Assembly: GCF_036227485.1 (NCBI RefSeq)
Contig: NZ_CP109479.1
Coordinates: forward strand, 186,001 to 250,000
DNA from: Streptomyces sp. NBC_01451
GTDB lineage: Bacteria > Actinomycetota > Actinomycetes > Streptomycetales > Streptomycetaceae
DNA: 64,000 bases
Direction of reading: 5' to 3'
The first letter of the stretch is position 1, and each line of letters starts with the position of its first letter. Shown in pieces: positions 15,839-23,189 of this stretch. The translations under genes and the position numbers were made by a program. A model generated the notes under the pieces. It was given only the letters and a program-made list of their open reading frames with translations. It searched no databases and had not been told where the DNA came from.

Positions 15839-16633
15839 GGATGCCCGCCCCAGGGCCTCGATGTCGGTCAGGGTCAGCACCTGCGTCTGGTGGACGATGT
15901 CGCCGCGCTGAACGACGTGGACGCGGCCTCGGTTCGGGCGGCTGCGGTCCTTGGGGGCGGGGCCGGCGGCCGGGGCGAGCCTGCGCCAGGTGCCGGTGGG
16001 GACCTGTCCCAGGATGACGGTGGAGAACTGCTCGCGGCCTTCCAGCTCGAGGGCGCTGAGGGTGGGGTGGCCGTCGAAGAGCACGTTCATGCGGACCCTG
16101 GCGTCGGCGGACAGGACGTCGGTCAGCGCGGTGAAGGCCGGGGACACCCTCGGGTCGCCCGGTCGGCGGACCGTCTCCCAGTGGCGGGCCAGCTTCCGCA
16201 GGGTGGCGTCTCCGTTCTCGAACACGACGACCAGGCGCAGCAGTCCGACGTCGCTGCCGTGGCGGTCGGCGATGTCGATGCGGCGCCGGAGTTCGTGGGC
16301 GAGGCCGACCAGGGCGTCGTGGATGTCGTCGACGTCGGCCCGGTAGGTCACCGTCGGCAGCTCGCGCGCCCATGGCTGGGAGATCCGCTTCATGTCGAGG
16401 ACCAGGGCGTGAGCGCCGTGGTGCAGGAACTGGGCGGTGAGGGTGCGCAGGATCGTTGAGCTGCCGCCCCCGCCGCACGTGGAGACCAGGACGTGCGCCG
16501 CGTAGTCCAGGTCGACGGTGACCGGCTGCCCGTCGGTGCCGACGCCGATCAGCGCCACCGAGGCGGGCAGGGATTCCAGCGTCTCGCGCACGGGGGCGGT
16601 GAGACGGAGCAGGTCCGGGATCTTCTTCGTCAT
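15827..16633 (-). CDS. FtsK-like NTPase-fold protein with altered Walker motifs
   Basis: 268 residues resembling the FtsK/SpoIIIE-like NTPases of Streptomyces mobile regions. The P-loop position reads STCGGGGSSTILR where GGGGKS is expected, so the catalytic Lys is Ser; the Walker B position reads LRLVVVFENGDATL instead of ending in DE. The rest of the core is kept (HALVLDMKRISQPWARELPTV, then DIHDALVGLAHELRRR). It is probably a DNA-translocase relative unable to hydrolyse ATP normally. It is preceded by an HTH gene 73 bases upstream on the same strand. Confidence 0.65.
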   Translation of the reverse strand: MTKKIPDLLRLTAPVRETLESLPASVALIGVGTDGQPVTVDLDYAAHVLVSTCGGGGSSTILRTLTAQFLHHGAHALVLDMKRISQPWARELPTVTYRADVDDIHDALVGLAHELRRRIDIADRHGSDVGLLRLVVVFENGDATLRKLARHWETVRRPGDPRVSPAFTALTDVLSADARVRMNVLFDGHPTLSALELEGREQFSTVILGQVPTGTWRRLAPAAGPAPKDRSRPNRGRVHVVQRGDIVHQTQVLTLTDIEALGRASGVS

Positions 16634-16705
16634 GATGGGCTGTTCCTTCCAGAGGGGGCGCCTGGCGAACGGGGTGTTCTCCAGGCCGGGACTGGACCGT
16701 GGTGG

Positions 16706-17269
16706 TCAGTCCAGGTCGGTGGTGCCGACGGCAGCTCGGGGCCGGTTGCGTGCCCAGCGCTTGAGGTCGCCGACGCGGTAGAGGAGTTCGGCGCCGCGCT
16801 TGTCGACCGGGCCGGGGAAGGTCCGGTCGTTGGCGCGGGCGTAGCGCAGGGCGGCGACGGTGATCTCCGGCAGGTGGTGTTCATGGGCCTCGCGCAGCCC
16901 CACCGCCTGGTCGTCGTCGACCACGGCCGGGGCCGTCGGCGACGTCGCCGACGGGGTGGTGTCGGCCGGGCCGGCGGCCGCAGTTTGGGATGCGGGGAGA
17001 GCGGGCTGTGCGACCGTCTCCGGGCCGCCGGTCAGGGTTGGCGGTACGTCGTCCACGGCGGCAGTGGCGGGGCCATCGGCGGCCTTGTGGAGCTGTACGG
17101 GGGCGGGTTGGGGCGGGACCGCCGACCGTGTCTTCTTCGTGGTGGGTGGCGGGCCGGTGGTGGCCCACTCGCGGGCTTCGGCGTCGGTGAAGAACAGCAC
17201 CTGCGTCTCGCTCGCGGTGCCGCCGATGACGACCTGGGCGCGGCCGGGGTGCTTGCCAGAAGCCGTCAC
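16706..17269 (-). CDS. Excisionase-like helix-turn-helix protein
   Basis: 187 residues. The C-terminal 65 residues (LPEITVAALRYARANDRTF, then GPVDKRGAELLYRVGDLKRWARNRP) have the MerR/AlpA-like wing-and-helix pattern of excisionase-type DNA-binding proteins. The middle is a long Ala/Pro/Thr-rich linker, and the N-terminus (QVVIGGTASETQVLFFTDAEAREWA) is a small beta-rich module also seen at the end of the FtsK-like neighbour (QTQVLTLTDIEA). The two genes probably form an operon of a degenerate integrative element. No integrase is adjacent now. Confidence 0.55.
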   Translation of the reverse strand: MTASGKHPGRAQVVIGGTASETQVLFFTDAEAREWATTGPPPTTKKTRSAVPPQPAPVQLHKAADGPATAAVDDVPPTLTGGPETVAQPALPASQTAAAGPADTTPSATSPTAPAVVDDDQAVGLREAHEHHLPEITVAALRYARANDRTFPGPVDKRGAELLYRVGDLKRWARNRPRAAVGTTDLD

Positions 17270-17584
17270 CTGCGCTCGAAAAGGACGCTAAAACGATCAA
17301 CCTGTGGATAGATTCCGCCGCCGGAGCGTCAGGTTGTGGAAACTTTTCGGCGCCAGAACGGACGACCCGACCGGGGATGACACCGGGTCCCGGGGGTGCG
17401 AGACGCTGCCCGCGCGTCCGCGCGGGTGACGGCCTCGAGGCAGGGGCCGGCGCAAGCCGCTGGTACTGCTGGTGTCGGCCGAAGAGGGTGGCCTACAGAA
17501 GTAGTCGGCGCCCGGGAGTTTCCGCGTCGGCTCATTGACCCGCAGGTCAGCGCCTCGCGAGACGACACCAGGCGAGAACCATGA
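17270..17584. other. Gene-poor stretch upstream of the HTH gene
   Basis: I see no gene. It serves as the upstream region of the minus-strand HTH/FtsK-like operon and runs into the 12-bp repeat array. ORFs present here show no coding character. Confidence 0.4.
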
Positions 17585-17668
17585 GGCGCCTCGTAGAGCG
17601 CCTCATGAGGCGCCTCGCACGACGTCTTGTAGAGCGCCTCGTACGGCGCCTCGTAGGGCGCCTTGAAG
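17585..17668. repeat. Array of seven imperfect 12-bp direct repeats
   Basis: Seven tandem 12-mers of the form GCGCCTCGTAGA run from 17585 to 17668; the complement is TACGAGGCGC plus two variable bases. A perfect palindrome CGCCTCATGAGGCG lies across units 2 and 3. Iteron-like in form, hence a possible replication-control or binding array. From 17669 to 18083 only tiny frames are seen, so I call no gene there. Confidence 0.65.
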
Positions 17669-18083
17669 AACAGCCCCGTCCCGGGCCGCTCTGCTCAGCC
17701 GATCAGCGGCGGCGCAGTTCCTCGGACCAGTCCTGGAGCGGTCCGGCGAGGGTGAGGTTGTCCCCGCGGCTCACGGCGGCCGGTGCTACTCGGTGGTGTG
17801 CTCGGGGTCGGGGAGTTCCGGCGGGAAGCGGGGGCGGCCGTCCATGGTGGGGCGATGAACGAACTCCGACCCGGTGACACGGGCGGATGGCTACGACCGA
17901 GTGAAGCGGCCCCACTCCAAGCCCTTTGAGCAGCCTGCCAGGTGGGGCCACTTCTCCCGGACATCGGTTTCCCGACCAAGGGGCTGGGGCCAGAGGACCC
18001 GGTCGTAGCCAGGCGGACCCGCCCGAAGCGACGAGCAGATTGCTCCGAGGAAGGTGCCTGCGTCCCGTACGGAGGTCAGGCCG

Positions 18084-18248
18084 CTACTTCTCCTCTTGCT
18101 TCCAGTTCGGGGTCGGCTGCTGCTTGTTCGCCAGATACGGGATGCAGAGCAGGAGAGCGAGATACCCCAGGGCGAGGAGCACGGCTGCAGCCTTGTCCAC
18201 GACGATGAGGTAGTTACCGAACAGCTCGGAGACTCTGATGAACGGCAT
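18084..18248 (-). CDS. Small membrane protein
   Basis: 54 residues: MPFIRVSELFGNYLIVVDKAA, then one TM helix (AVLLALGYLALLLCIPYLA) and a polar tail ending KQEEK. The ATG at 18248 is chosen over the longer frame because the upstream part lacks coding character. No family is recognised; single-helix proteins of this size are frequent in Streptomyces plasmid-like regions. Confidence 0.5.
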   Translation of the reverse strand: MPFIRVSELFGNYLIVVDKAAAVLLALGYLALLLCIPYLANKQQPTPNWKQEEK

Positions 18249-18426
18249 GGCGGGCTCTTCTCGACAGCCCCGAGAAGACCAGAGTACGACTGTATCCACG
18301 CAGATGGGAGGCTTCATCACCTGTCTCTGAATGCAGTTCGCTTCCTAGAACCTCACCCCCCGCCCGCAGGCACTGAGGGAGGTCTCGACTTTTGTTCCCA
18401 AACCCAACATCTTGCGTCACTCATGA

Positions 18427-18699
18427 CTCCGGCCCGGCGAACCTGCCGTTTCGCCACCCGCCTTCAAACCGGGTGATTCCCTCACCAGCTCCGCCTGGCC
18501 CGGTCTCCTCGTCTCTGCGCTGCCGGTCGCCGCAGTGGTTGGCCAGGTGGTGAAGTCGCGCATCGAGCAGCGCGGCCAAACCGAGCGGACGGCCATCGAG
18601 CAGCGCGGCGAGACCGTACGGGCAGTCATCGCTGCCGAGGTCGAACGCGAGCGGATCCGTCGGCCCCAGCTTCCGCCCCGGGACGGCGACGCCTCCTGA
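18427..18699 (+). pseudogene. Possible truncated small membrane-anchored protein
   Basis: After an in-frame stop at 18424, the frame reads AWPGLLVSALPVAAVVGQVV (one TM helix), KSRIEQRGQTERTAIEQRGE (charged, internally repeated coiled coil) and ends at 18697-18699. The IEQRG(Q/E)T unit occurs twice. No ATG is present, only a GTG at 18535 inside the helix, so the N-terminus is probably lost. The region 18700-19066 shows no supportable gene. Confidence 0.3.
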
Positions 18700-19066
18700 A
18701 TGCGCCCCGCCCGACCGGCAGCACGGTCGGTCCGGGCAGCGCCATGGCCGGGCCAGGCGCGGCGGCCCCGCCCGGCGCGCAACCGGCGAGCGCGCCCCGG
18801 TCCCCAGCAGCGTCCGCGCCGCCCATCCCGCCCTCCCTCACCCCTCAACTCCAGCCAGGGACAGGGGCAAAGCGGCCGCAACGGGGATGTCAGCACCCCG
18901 ACCACACCCGTAAGGCAGGGGTGACCTGCACAGATGCGGCGACGTCGACAAGCCGAGCGCAGGAGAAGACGCAAGAGATCGTGGAGGAGAAGGCGCACGG
19001 ATTGGTGCAGGAGATGGTGCCGCGCGGCAGACCGGACCACGGTTCGAACAGCAGTACCTTTGGCGC

Positions 19067-19414
19067 GTGGCAGCCTCGTACGACTTCCCCCAGGACCTGA
19101 CCGACGCGCAGGACGAACTCCGTCAGCTCCGCGCTGAACTGCGCACCCTCTACCAGCGGGTGCCGTGGTCGGCCGAACCACAGGACGCGTGGGAGACGCA
19201 CGGGAACGCCTGGCGGCAGGCGTCCCGCCCCGCTTCCCCCGGCTGGGACCCCCAGGACGCGGCGGAGATCGCCCGGCTACGGGCGCGGGAGCTCGAACTC
19301 GCCACGGCGATCGTCACGCACGCGTACTGGCGCGGGTTCACCGCGGCCGACGTCCTCGCGGCCCGTACCGCGCTCAAGCACCACACGCCGGAGATGGCCG
19401 ACGCCGCCGGCTGA
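19067..19414 (+). CDS. Hypothetical protein
   Basis: 115 residues from a GTG start. Helical: DLTDAQDELRQLRAELRTLYQRVPW, then DAAEIARLRARELELATAIVTH and a C-terminal HTH-like helix pair. Such proteins are common in Streptomyces and have no assigned function. The end converges with the minus-strand ORF and overlaps it by 41 bases. Confidence 0.55.
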   Translation: MAASYDFPQDLTDAQDELRQLRAELRTLYQRVPWSAEPQDAWETHGNAWRQASRPASPGWDPQDAAEIARLRARELELATAIVTHAYWRGFTAADVLAARTALKHHTPEMADAAG

Positions 19415-19751
19415 CCGCCGACCGCCCGCTCAGCCGCTCGGCCGTCGCGCGCACGACCAGGTCCAGGACATCGTCCAGGGCCAGGCATAAGGCCCGCCCG
19501 TCCTCGGACTCCGCGCGGCTGGGGGAGTCCGGCACGGCGGCGCACCGCGCCGCGACCGCAGCGAGTCGCCCGTGCGTGACCTCCGGGCCGGCCGCGCGCA
19601 ACCCTGCCCGTACGGCCTGGGCACTGGCCCCGCCTTCGGCCTGCATCGTGTTCGCCAGCACCCGCTCGTACTCATCCGGCCGCCAGGTCCGCGCTTCGAG
19701 ATCGCCGCGCAGCTCGTTCAGTGCGGCCAGTACCGCCTCCATGGTCGACAT
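19374..19751 (-). CDS. Hypothetical protein
   Basis: 125 residues, Ala/Glu/Arg-rich and helical (MSTMEAVLAALNELRGDLEART, LALDDVLDLVVRATAERLSG). The last 15 residues are read from the 3' end of the convergent gene and look non-coding, so the natural end may have been altered. Family not recognised. Confidence 0.45.
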   Translation of the reverse strand: MSTMEAVLAALNELRGDLEARTWRPDEYERVLANTMQAEGGASAQAVRAGLRAAGPEVTHGRLAAVAARCAAVPDSPSRAESEDGRALCLALDDVLDLVVRATAERLSGRSAVSRRRRPSPACGA

Positions 19752-19817
19752 GCCGGGACCCTACTCGGTCGGGTGAAGACGGCCCGATCGCAGAACCTTT
19801 TCGGGCGCCGGAGCGTA

Positions 19818-20036
19818 ATGCCGTACATGGGGCCGATCAGCAAAGTGCATGTGGAACAGCCGGGGTTGGCCGTGGTAGAGATCGCGGCGTGCGACGACCA
19901 GACCGCCTTCGCCGTCCAGGAGCTGCTCGCCGAACGGTGGGCGACCTCAACGGCAGACCGTACGACCCGGGATCCGGGGCAGCCCGGCGTCCGGCTGCTC
20001 TGCTACCTGGACGTACGCCAGGACCTCAACGCGTAG
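19818..20036 (+). CDS. DUF6207-like small protein
   Basis: 72 residues: VHVEQPGLAVVEIAACDDQTA, LLAERWATSTADRTTRDPG, then QPGVRLLCYLDVRQ. This matches the pattern of Streptomyces DUF6207 proteins (a pair of beta-alpha units ending in EPGVW-like and LDVR-like strands). Function unknown. The ATG at 19818 is used; 19827 is an alternative. The longer upstream reading is not coding. Confidence 0.6.
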   Translation: MPYMGPISKVHVEQPGLAVVEIAACDDQTAFAVQELLAERWATSTADRTTRDPGQPGVRLLCYLDVRQDLNA

Positions 20037-20146
20037 CGCTGTGGCGGCGCCGCCCCGCTGGCCAGCCGTGGTCACCGTCACGGTCGGCCGGCTCCAGTTG
20101 GAGCCACTGGTAAGCCGCCGTCCGGGATGGGGCCAGAATCACCGCC

Positions 20147-20920
20147 ATGTCAGACAACACCAACTTCTGGGACGCCTGGGGCGCAATCGGCAACACGCTA
20201 GCCTTCGGCGCTGTTGTGTGGCAGGGATACCTCACACGCGGAGCGCTGAAGGTCAGCCAGCTCATGACCGCCGACGCCATCCGCAGCCGGCTCGACTCCC
20301 AGGCCCCGGCAATCACCCTCAAGCTCAGTCCCCCGCCGTGGGAGCCACTGGCGGCAACCAGCACGGGGATGCCACACAACCCCTGGCCGAACGGGCACAC
20401 CTGGCACTTCCCCGCGGAGCAGGACGGCTCCAACCGTCTCGTGCTGCAGCAGGTCCTGGTCCTGGAGAACCTCAGCGACCGGCGCGTGCAGGCACGGTTC
20501 GTCGGCGACCTGGTCGTAGCCAATGAGGACAGGCGGCCCACCGCCGCCGGCGTCATCGTCCTGGAACCCGGCGAGACAAGCCGGGACGTCTACCTGCAAC
20601 GCGAATTCACCATCAAGGAACTCTCGGAGAACTTCCACGCGAGGCAGGCCGGGCAGGAACTGCCGCACAAGGTGCTCGGCACGGTGACCGTTGAGGACGA
20701 CCGTGACAACGGGAGTACGGATCGCTGGGACCTGGTGCTGACCGGCTGTCCGGTCCAGCCGGTCCCCGACCGGGACGGCCTGTGGAGGATCGAGCCGTGG
20801 CACATGACCGAGGGGTCGGGACTGCGCACCCTGGACTACGACCTGCTGCCGTCACGGCAGCGCATTCACTGGGTCTCACGCGCCAGGGGGATCCAACTCC
20901 CCGCTCCGGAGGGTGCGTAG
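20147..20920 (+). CDS. Hypothetical protein with N-terminal membrane helix and beta-rich domain
   Basis: 257 residues. An N-terminal hydrophobic helix (DAWGAIGNTLAFGAVVWQGYL) is followed by an amphipathic linker and a beta-sandwich-like region (LVLENLSDRRVQARFVGDLVV, GVIVLEPGETSRDVYL, HKVLGTVTVEDDRDN, RWDLVLTGCPVQPV). No catalytic motif. Possibly a membrane-anchored binding protein; the family is not recognised. Confidence 0.6.
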   Translation: MSDNTNFWDAWGAIGNTLAFGAVVWQGYLTRGALKVSQLMTADAIRSRLDSQAPAITLKLSPPPWEPLAATSTGMPHNPWPNGHTWHFPAEQDGSNRLVLQQVLVLENLSDRRVQARFVGDLVVANEDRRPTAAGVIVLEPGETSRDVYLQREFTIKELSENFHARQAGQELPHKVLGTVTVEDDRDNGSTDRWDLVLTGCPVQPVPDRDGLWRIEPWHMTEGSGLRTLDYDLLPSRQRIHWVSRARGIQLPAPEGA

Positions 20921-20976
20921 CGGCACATCACCCGCCGGCCTGCCGTGGTCGGGCTCATGGGGCGACGGTCAGGGTG

Positions 20977-21234
20977 TCAGGGCGTGTCGCCGGAGTAGTA
21001 GAAGCGGCAGCTGACACCGGGACCGGGTGTGCGGGACTCGCCCGGGCGCGGGTCGTACAGCGACCGGCCGCCGGGGAACTGCCCGAGCTCGGTGGACAGG
21101 GCCGCCCCGTCGTCGACTTCCACGGTCCGCCATCCGTGGATGTCCAGCAGCAGGCCGTCCAGCGGTCCGCCGACCAGTTCGGCGTAGGTCCGGTGCGGGA
21201 GCGGGCCGGGGTTGGGGTCGTCGTGGTCGTGGCC
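20977..21234 (-). pseudogene. C-terminal part of a small gene split by element B
   Basis: Reads GHDHDDPNPGPLPHRTYAEL, VGGPLDGLLLDIHGWRTVEV, then RFYYSGDTP and a stop, with no start codon: an in-frame TAG lies within the element end. Its first 14 codons are at 30563-30604, 9.3 kb away. Joining 30604-30564 to 21232 with the shared CC dinucleotide gives MNGDEQLLRGRVYG running straight into HDHDD. The family is not recognised; the intact protein would be about 98 residues, encoded just downstream of the replication-relaxation gene. Confidence 0.75.
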
Positions 21235-21396
21235 TTCTCTGAACTACGAGATGAGGCCGACAACCGAGGATCGGTCGTCGGCCCCTTCAAAGCTCAGAGT
21301 TCCGACACGTCGCTTGTGCGGGCGGCGATCTGGTTCGGCGAGCCGAAGAAGGAAATAGGGCCGCGGCCGTCGGCGCAACGCAGATAGCCTGCGCGA

Positions 21397-22347
21397 ATGA
21401 AGCGGATTCAGCGGGCTGCTGGCGCGGTCGTCGGCTCAGCGGTGGGGGACGCTCTGGGTGGCCCTTTCGAGTTCGGTCCCCAAGGAGCGTTCTCCGCGCG
21501 GTTTCCCGCGCCTGGTGCCGGTGGCGAGATGAGCGGAGGCGGCGGCTGGGACCCCGGCGAGGCCACTGACGACACGCAGATGGCCGTCCTGGTCGCGGAG
21601 TCGCTGCTGGAGCGAGGTGGCCTGGATCTGCCGGACATCTTCGCCCGCTTCCAGCGGTGGGCAGCATCAGAACCGAAGGACATCGGCTTGCAAACCGAAG
21701 ACGTCCTGACCAACGGCATGCCCTGGGACCTCGCCGCCGCGATCCATTTCCAGGTCAACCAGCGAGCAGCGGGAAACGGCTCCTTGATGCGGGCATCGAC
21801 CTCCGCGGTCCACTTCGCGGCCGCCGGCCAAGAAGCCACCATGGACGCGGCCCGCCACATCGCTGCCCTCACTCACGGGGACCGCGCGGCCTGGGAAGGC
21901 ACCGCGATCTTCCACGAACTCATCCGAGTCACGTTCGAGGACACCGACCCCCTCACCGCGATCCCGGACACCCTGGCTCTTGTCCACCCCGACCACCGCG
22001 GCCGCTACGCCACAGTCCTCGCGCCCGACTGGCACCCCGATCAGGCCACCGAGTTCAACGGTGCCGTCTGGCCCTGCCTGGGCTCCGCCGTCTGGGCCCT
22101 ACGCACTACCACCAGCTTCGAAGACGCGATTCGCGCAGCGATCGACCTGGGCGGTGACACGGACACCGTCGCCGCAGTGACCGGCGGCCTCGCGGGGGCG
22201 TATTACGGGCTGGATGCAATCCCCGCCCACTGGACACAGCCGCTCCATGTCCCCCTCCCAGGCTTCGACGGACGAGTGCTGCACCTGACAGACCTGCTCC
22301 ACCTTGCACACCGCCTCGGAGAGGGACTGTCGATGCGACAGGTGTGA
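21397..22347 (+). CDS. ADP-ribosylglycohydrolase family protein
   Basis: 316 residues of the DraG/ARH fold. Characteristic metal-site motifs: GDALGGPFEF near the N-terminus, GEATDDTQMA (residues about 52-61, Thr-Asp-Asp), GNGSLMR near 126, and LGGDTDTVAAVTGGLAGAYYG near 275 (the C-terminal Asp-Thr-Asp). The enzyme removes ADP-ribose from proteins or small ligands. The gene reads opposite to the recombinases inside element B and so is a transported cargo. A possible role is reversing ADP-ribosylation by toxins or defence enzymes; this is inference. Confidence 0.85.
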   Translation: MKRIQRAAGAVVGSAVGDALGGPFEFGPQGAFSARFPAPGAGGEMSGGGGWDPGEATDDTQMAVLVAESLLERGGLDLPDIFARFQRWAASEPKDIGLQTEDVLTNGMPWDLAAAIHFQVNQRAAGNGSLMRASTSAVHFAAAGQEATMDAARHIAALTHGDRAAWEGTAIFHELIRVTFEDTDPLTAIPDTLALVHPDHRGRYATVLAPDWHPDQATEFNGAVWPCLGSAVWALRTTTSFEDAIRAAIDLGGDTDTVAAVTGGLAGAYYGLDAIPAHWTQPLHVPLPGFDGRVLHLTDLLHLAHRLGEGLSMRQV

Positions 22348-22367
22348 TAGCCCGCATAGATGGCGAG

Positions 22368-22393
22368 GCCGTCGTCTCGCATCAGACGACGGC
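22368..22393. terminator. Hairpin between convergent genes of element B
   Basis: GCCGTCGTCT-cgcatc-AGACGACGGC is a perfect 10-bp stem with a 6-base loop. It lies 20 bases after the glycohydrolase stop and 48 bases after the end of the large recombinase on the other strand. Confidence 0.6.
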
Positions 22394-22440
22394 TAATCGT
22401 CGTCCCCTTTGAGAGCCCGATCGGCAGTCGGCCGCCCGGA

Positions 22441-22710
22441 TCAAGGATTCGTTCCTTCGACCGTTCGAGCGATGAGTTGATTGAATGTCGGAACTCCCAG
22501 GAAGACAGGTGAGTCCTTCCGTTCCTGACGGGCATCGAGTTGTGCGATCTTCTCTTCAGCGGCGGCCAGGCTGGTGGAGAGACCTTCGACTTCACCAAGC
22601 CAGCCTTCCCGTTCAGCTTCCGCGATCCGTTCTCCCAGGTTGTCGCGGATCTCGATGAGGCGGGGTCTCTCGGTCGGGGAGACGATCAGGACGGGGCAGC
22701 GGACACACGC
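22441..22710 (-). pseudogene. Element B large recombinase, stranded C-terminal 89 codons
   Basis: Reads CVRCPVL, then ERPRLIEIRDNLGERIAEAE, REGWLGEVEGLSTSLAAAEE and ends FNQLIARTVEGTNP. It aligns with the C-terminus of the element A large recombinase (CVRCSLL, RGRLEEIRDNLVARIAEAE, REGWLGEVEGLRVSLGGAED). It has no start and is cut at GC 22709-22710, where element A begins. The N-terminal part is at 27008-29213 and ends at VHEHA, exactly before the Cys pair. Confidence 0.85.
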
Positions 22711-22739
22711 TTCTCTGAACTATCGGTAGCGGGTGCGGA

Positions 22740-23189
22740 TTACGTCTCGTCGGGGCCGATTGCGGCGTTCAGCGCGCGCAGAGCGTCGTCGTATTGGCGA
22801 CGGTCGAACTGGAACGGACCGAATGCCGTGTACTCGCGGGTCTTGCGATGGGGTTGCTCAAAGGAGTCCCAGATCACGGAGTCGGTCGTCGCGGTGATGC
22901 GGGCCATGAGGGGCCAGCATCCCCATTCGCCGCATTCACAACCGAGAACGGGTGTTTTCGGCCCCATCGCGTTGGTGGACCGTCCGAGGAAGTGATCCTG
23001 CATCGGGCCGAACCGGAAGAACTCCGGAATCAGACCGCCGTAGGCGTCGCCTGCGGGCTGCATCCCGGCGGCGATCTCGAACCCGTCGACCAGCTCGGTG
23101 AGGGGTGCTCCGTCGATGCGGGGGACGATCACGAGCGGGCCGCCATCGCCACGGTGTTGGCAGTCGAACCGGATGTCATTGCTGGTCAT
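22740..23189 (-). CDS. Third gene of element A, hypothetical
   Basis: 149 residues; the ATG lies inside the 3' end of the large recombinase (14-base overlap), so it is translationally coupled to it. Sequence: FDCQHRGDGGPLVIVPRIDG, GGLIPEFFRFGPMQDHFLG, LGCECGEWGCWPLMARITA (a Cys-rich CECGEWGC turn) and REYTAFGPFQFDRRQYDDAL. Similar CECG..GCWP proteins occur in Streptomyces as hypothetical proteins; function unknown. It could be cargo or a recombination helper. It ends 30 bases from the element end. Confidence 0.6.
   Translation of the reverse strand: MTSNDIRFDCQHRGDGGPLVIVPRIDGAPLTELVDGFEIAAGMQPAGDAYGGLIPEFFRFGPMQDHFLGRSTNAMGPKTPVLGCECGEWGCWPLMARITATTDSVIWDSFEQPHRKTREYTAFGPFQFDRRQYDDALRALNAAIGPDET

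Noticed and set aside
17585..17668. CRISPR array
   Set aside because: 12-bp tandem repeats without spacers; no cas genes in the window.
17905..17965. IS21-like ends (GGCCCCACT repeats, also near 34090-34135)
   Set aside because: The motif is short and recurs without a transposase or consistent spacing, so an IS could not be supported.
18417..19181. 254-residue minus-strand protein
   Set aside because: Arg/Gly/Pro-rich sequence with no pattern of secondary structure; a plus-strand fragment with a TM helix and coiled coil occupies part of it.
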